In this document: piece by piece, positions 5,426-8,145 of the stretch | Layout: each line of letters begins with the position of its first letter | Numbering within the stretch: position 1 is the first letter of the stretch | From: CAYYJM01 sp964471755 | GTDB lineage: Bacteria; Planctomycetota; Planctomycetia; Gemmatales; Gemmataceae | Assembly (NCBI GenBank): GCA_964471755.1 | Contig: CAYYJM010000275.1 | Coordinates: 1-8,145, forward strand | Direction: 5' to 3' | DNA: 8,145 nucleotides | Notes under the pieces: model-generated | Told to the model about the DNA's origin: nothing | The model's input: the letters and a program-made list of their open reading frames with translations, nothing else | Databases searched by the model: none | Made by a program: the position numbers and the translations under genes

Positions 5426-6871
5426 ATGTGGCGTCCTCGCTATACCCCGTCGCTGGCTCTGTGGTTCGCGACGTTCGCCGGGCCTCTGTCGGCCCAGGGA
5501 GTTCCTGCTCCGGCCTTCCCCACTCCGCCGATTGCGGCTCAGGCGCTTCCGGCGCAGGGCCTTTCAACTCCGGCGGCCCCAGTTCCGGGACCGGTCGGCT
5601 ATCCCGGTTCGATCGCGTATCCGGGGCACTTCACCAGTGCCTGCGGTCCCGTGCCGGGATGTGCCTCCTGTCCCACCCCGGCCGCGTCGGCCGCTGACTA
5701 CACACTGGCACCGACTGACGAGAAGGAGGAGGCGAGCAAGGAACCGTGGCGACTCTGTCCCGATCCGTTTTGCGGGTTCAAGTTCACCGGCTGGCTCTAT
5801 GGCACCAGCGTCCTGAACGCCAGCAACGCCGGCTCGACTCGATACAACGGACCTCTCACCACGAACGACCAGGAGGGGTACTATCTCAATCAGTTCTGGT
5901 TCAATCTCTCCCGGCCCCTGAGCGACGATGAGTTCAGCTGGGGCGCAACGTTCGACGTCTTCTTCGGCAACGATTACCTGGCCAGCCAGAGCCGCGGGTT
6001 TGAACTCTCCCGGAACAAGGGCTGGCAACCGAAGTGGTGGGACAATCAGGACTACGGTCTAACGATCCCCCAGGCCTACGCCGAGTTCGGCACCACGAAA
6101 TACAACGTCCGCGTCGGCCACTTCTACACGCCCCACGGCTACATGACGGTCCAGGCCGTCAACAACTTCTTCAACACGCTGCCGTTCGGCTTCATGTGGA
6201 CGAATCCCTTCACCCACTGGGGCATGATGAGCAATGCCGCCCTCACGGACAATCTGTCGGTGATGTTCGGCCTGGTCAACGGCTGGGACGCCCTGGACCG
6301 CCAGCGGAACTCCGTCTCCTACATGGCCGGGGCCAAGTACACGTTCGCCGAAAAGAAGGGCTACGTGAGTACCAACGTCATCACGGGCCTGGAACCGGAG
6401 AACCTCGGCAGCGGCTACGCCAGTCGCACGCTGGTCACCAACATCTTCAACTACAACCTGACCGACAACTTCGAGTTCGTTTTCGAGAACAACCTCGGCT
6501 GGCAGGGCAACCACGGGCTCGAAACGAGCATGTTCTACAACTACGTTCCGTATCTCTTCTACAAGCTGAACGACGCCTGGAAGCTCGGCTTCCGCTATGA
6601 GTACTTCCACGATCCGTCCGGCTTCGCCGCCGCGGAGCGCTGGGGCAATCCGAACTTCGGTCCCAATCCGCTCAACAATCTCGGCGGCCCGTATCATGGC
6701 AACTTTCAGTCGCTCGTCTGGGGCCTGAACTGGCGGCCCGGTGGCAGTCTGAACGTGAACATCCGCCCCGAGATCCGCTACGACTGGTTCAACGGCTCCG
6801 GTCAGCCGTTCGACGCCGGAACGAAGGATCATCAGATCATGCTGATGTGCGGCTCGTACATCACCTACTGA
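5426..6871 (+). CDS. Outer-membrane beta-barrel porin, BBP2/OmpL-like
   Basis: 481 residues. A signal peptide (1-23, ending LSAQ) is followed by a low-complexity Pro/Ala/Gly-rich stretch (24-95) with Cys at 73, 79 and 82, then Cys at 111 and 116, and a barrel from about 117 (FKFTGWLYG) to the end. Alternating aromatic strands, the segment QAYAEFGTTKYNVRVGHFYTP split across 216-236, the Asn/aromatic-rich region 245-266, repeated Gly-Trp turns and a terminal Tyr are typical of beta-barrel porin-2 proteins. The terminal aromatic residue fits recognition by the Bam machinery. It should let small solutes cross the outer membrane; the solute is unknown. ATG 5426 is chosen because it opens the signal peptide; AAGGAGG at 5405-5411 lies 14 bases upstream, somewhat far. 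It is divergent from amtB, which hints at a nutrient-uptake link but does not prove one. Confidence 0.85.
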   Translation: MWRPRYTPSLALWFATFAGPLSAQGVPAPAFPTPPIAAQALPAQGLSTPAAPVPGPVGYPGSIAYPGHFTSACGPVPGCASCPTPAASAADYTLAPTDEKEEASKEPWRLCPDPFCGFKFTGWLYGTSVLNASNAGSTRYNGPLTTNDQEGYYLNQFWFNLSRPLSDDEFSWGATFDVFFGNDYLASQSRGFELSRNKGWQPKWWDNQDYGLTIPQAYAEFGTTKYNVRVGHFYTPHGYMTVQAVNNFFNTLPFGFMWTNPFTHWGMMSNAALTDNLSVMFGLVNGWDALDRQRNSVSYMAGAKYTFAEKKGYVSTNVITGLEPENLGSGYASRTLVTNIFNYNLTDNFEFVFENNLGWQGNHGLETSMFYNYVPYLFYKLNDAWKLGFRYEYFHDPSGFAAAERWGNPNFGPNPLNNLGGPYHGNFQSLVWGLNWRPGGSLNVNIRPEIRYDWFNGSGQPFDAGTKDHQIMLMCGSYITY

Positions 6872-6945
6872 TCCGGGTTACAGAAGGGGGCTCTCTCCCA
6901 GCCTCGTTCTCGACCAGGGGCTCGCATTCCCCCCCACGTTCCCCG

Positions 6946-6951
6946 TATACT
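6946..6951 (+). promoter_or_regulatory. Candidate -10 box for the DUF1080 operon
   Basis: TATACT is a good -10 hexamer in a GC-rich spacer, about 40 bases before the start codon at 6990. No convincing -35 box lies 16-18 bases upstream, where a C7 run sits (6929-6935). It suggests that the DUF1080 gene has its own promoter rather than depending on porin read-through. I see no intrinsic terminator for the porin between 6872 and 6945. Confidence 0.4.
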
Positions 6952-6989
6952 GCCCGGCGTGACGCTTCTCTCTCTCCAGGAGACGGATC

Positions 6990-7643
6990 ATGCTGCGCAA
7001 CTTCGGATGGGTCCTCCTCGCGGGACTGATCGCAAGCCTCTCCCCGAACTCGGTCAGCGGCGAGGATAAGAAGGCCGACGGCTGGGTCAATCTGCTGCCC
7101 GATGGCGACTTCAGCCAGCACTGGACGACCAAGGGCAACTGGGTCAAGGATAAGGACGGTGCCATCACCCTGACACCGCGCCCCGGCGAAAAGGGCTGGT
7201 CGCGCTTCGACGCCTATCTCTGGTCGAAACTGGCCTACACCGACTTCGAGATCAGCTTCGATTACAAGGTTCAGAAGCAGGGCAACAGCGGCTTCTACTT
7301 CCGCGTCGGCGACGTGAAGAGCCCGGTGCAGAAGGGCATCGAGGTGCAGATCTACGACTCGGCCAGCAAGAAGGCCGACGCGAAGCTGGGCGACCACGAT
7401 TCCGGCGGCATCATCCCCGGCATCCCGCCGACGGCCAACGCGGCGAAACCGGCCGGCGAGTGGAACACGTTCCACATCACGAACAAGAACGACAAGCTCA
7501 CCGTCCACCTGAACGGCAAGACGGTCAACGTGGTCGATCTGACGATGAAGCTGAAGGATCGGCCGAAGACGGGGCACATCGGTTTCCAGGACCACGCCTT
7601 GCCGCTGTCACTGCGCAACATCAAGATCCGCGAGCTGAAGTAG
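6990..7643 (+). CDS. DUF1080 / 3-keto-disaccharide hydrolase domain protein, exported
   Basis: 217 residues, essentially a single DUF1080 domain (PF06439 type) behind a signal peptide (1-24, ending VSG). Family landmarks are the start WVNLLPDGDFSQHW (32-45), GNSGFYFRVG (98-107), the strand GIEVQIYDSA (116-125), the loop with DHDSGGIIPG (135-144), AGEWNTFHI (155-163), LTVHLNGKTV (170-179) and GHIGFQDHALPLSLRNIKI (195-213). The fold is a concanavalin-like jelly roll. Characterised relatives cleave glycosides whose sugar has first been oxidised at C3, which fits the oxidoreductase gene 17 bases downstream. Many planctomycete paralogues are uncharacterised, so the substrate is open. AGGAGA (6978-6983) lies six bases before ATG. 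Confidence 0.92.
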   Translation: MLRNFGWVLLAGLIASLSPNSVSGEDKKADGWVNLLPDGDFSQHWTTKGNWVKDKDGAITLTPRPGEKGWSRFDAYLWSKLAYTDFEISFDYKVQKQGNSGFYFRVGDVKSPVQKGIEVQIYDSASKKADAKLGDHDSGGIIPGIPPTANAAKPAGEWNTFHITNKNDKLTVHLNGKTVNVVDLTMKLKDRPKTGHIGFQDHALPLSLRNIKIRELK

Positions 7644-7660
7644 CACCGGGAGGCCGAACC

Positions 7661-8145
7661 ATGAACCGCCGTGATTTTCTCTCCGCCATCGCCGCCGGGG
7701 CCGCGATTCCCGGCCTGGCCGATCTGGTCGATGCCGCCCATGCCGTCGCCGACAAGAAGCCGCGTGTCGGCCTGATCGGCAGTGGCTGGTACGGCAAGTG
7801 CGATCTGTTCCGCCTGCTACAGGTCGCGCCACAGGTCGAGGTCGTCTCCGTCTGCGACGTGGACCAGAAGATGCTCGCCGACGCCGCCGAGCAGATCGCT
7901 GGCCGGCAGATGTCGAAGCAGAAGCCGCGCACCTTCGGCGACTACCGCAAGATGCTCGCCGAGAAGGACCTCGACATGGTCCTGGTCGGCACGCCGGACC
8001 ACTGGCACGCCCTGGCGATGATCGCCGCCGTCCAGGCCGGGGCCGACGTCTATGTGCAGAAGCCGATCAGCACCGATGTCGTCGAGGGGCAGGCGATGGT
8101 CGCCGCCGCTCGCAAACACAAGCGCGTGGTCCAGGTCGGCACCCA
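7661..8145 (+). CDS. Gfo/Idh/MocA family oxidoreductase with Tat signal (3' end outside window)
   Basis: 161 codons are visible; the gene continues past the right edge. The N-terminus MNRRDFLSAIAAGAAIPGL is a twin-arginine export signal, so a folded, cofactor-loaded enzyme would leave the cytoplasm. The Rossmann domain follows, with VGLIGSGWYGK (36-46) as the dinucleotide-binding GxGxxG motif, acidic residues at the end of strand 2 (CDVD, 65-68), VGTPDHWHALAM (109-120), and the catalytic lysine K134 in VYVQKPIS. The usual motif there is EKP; here Glu is replaced by Gln. The family oxidises or reduces sugar hydroxyls with NAD(P), often at C3. It probably shares a transcript with the DUF1080 gene (17-base gap, ribosome-binding site GGGAGG at 7648-7653), suggesting that it makes or reduces the 3-keto sugar handled by that protein. 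The C-terminal substrate domain is not in view. Confidence 0.95.
   Translation, partial: MNRRDFLSAIAAGAAIPGLADLVDAAHAVADKKPRVGLIGSGWYGKCDLFRLLQVAPQVEVVSVCDVDQKMLADAAEQIAGRQMSKQKPRTFGDYRKMLAEKDLDMVLVGTPDHWHALAMIAAVQAGADVYVQKPISTDVVEGQAMVAAARKHKRVVQVGT

Noticed and set aside
6059..6832. Minus-strand open frame of 257 codons within the porin gene
   Set aside because: Antisense shadow; Val/Glu/Gly-rich translation with no recognisable domain.
6872..6945. Possible intrinsic terminator after the porin
   Set aside because: The G-run and C-run pairings are short and have no following T-tract.
6861..7595. Minus-strand open frame of 244 codons across the DUF1080 gene
   Set aside because: Antisense shadow of a gene with clear family motifs and a good ribosome-binding site.

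Overview
The window looks like chromosomal DNA from a GC-rich planctomycete, most likely near Gemmata and its relatives. This is an inference from gene content and style: a DUF1080 protein followed by a Tat-exported Gfo/Idh/MocA oxidoreductase, a BBP2-type outer-membrane porin with a Pro/Ala/Cys-rich N-terminal segment, large intergenic regions, and a dispersed GC-rich repeat between genes. I found no rRNA, tRNA, CRISPR array, transposase or phage gene.

Layout, left to right. (1) A heptanucleotide tandem array (1-56) ends on the stop codon of a leftward PafA-type alkaline phosphatase (55-1791). (2) A 324-bp divergent spacer has two strong GC hairpins, a 10-base G tract acting as the phosphatase ribosome-binding region, and candidate promoters both ways. 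(3) A rightward cytosolic TIM-barrel sugar isomerase/epimerase starts at GTG 2116. (4) It converges on a leftward amtB-glnK operon. The 3' junction is a large inverted repeat (2803-2978) built from three copies of a 27-bp element, which also encodes the last 14 residues of the isomerase. (5) amtB and glnK overlap by ATGA. A good sigma-54 (-24/-12) promoter lies upstream of amtB, which fits nitrogen control. (6) Across a 431-bp divergent spacer is a BBP2 beta-barrel porin with a long, structured 5' leader. (7) A DUF1080 (3-keto-disaccharide hydrolase-type) gene and a Tat-signal Gfo/Idh/MocA oxidoreductase, cut by the window edge, form an operon.

How the genes could work together. The amtB-glnK pair is the classic ammonium channel plus P-II module, here with two departures: the P-II T-loop lacks the uridylylated tyrosine, and the channel carries an extra C-terminal domain of about 85 residues. 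The DUF1080/oxidoreductase pair fits the oxidise-then-cleave route of glycoside breakdown via 3-keto sugars. The phosphatase and porin are envelope functions that could supply phosphate and small solutes.

I see no clearly new multi-gene system. The most unusual signals are the repeat architecture at gene ends, the G10 tract at the phosphatase start, the Amt C-terminal domain, and the sigma-54 site with its possible activator site.
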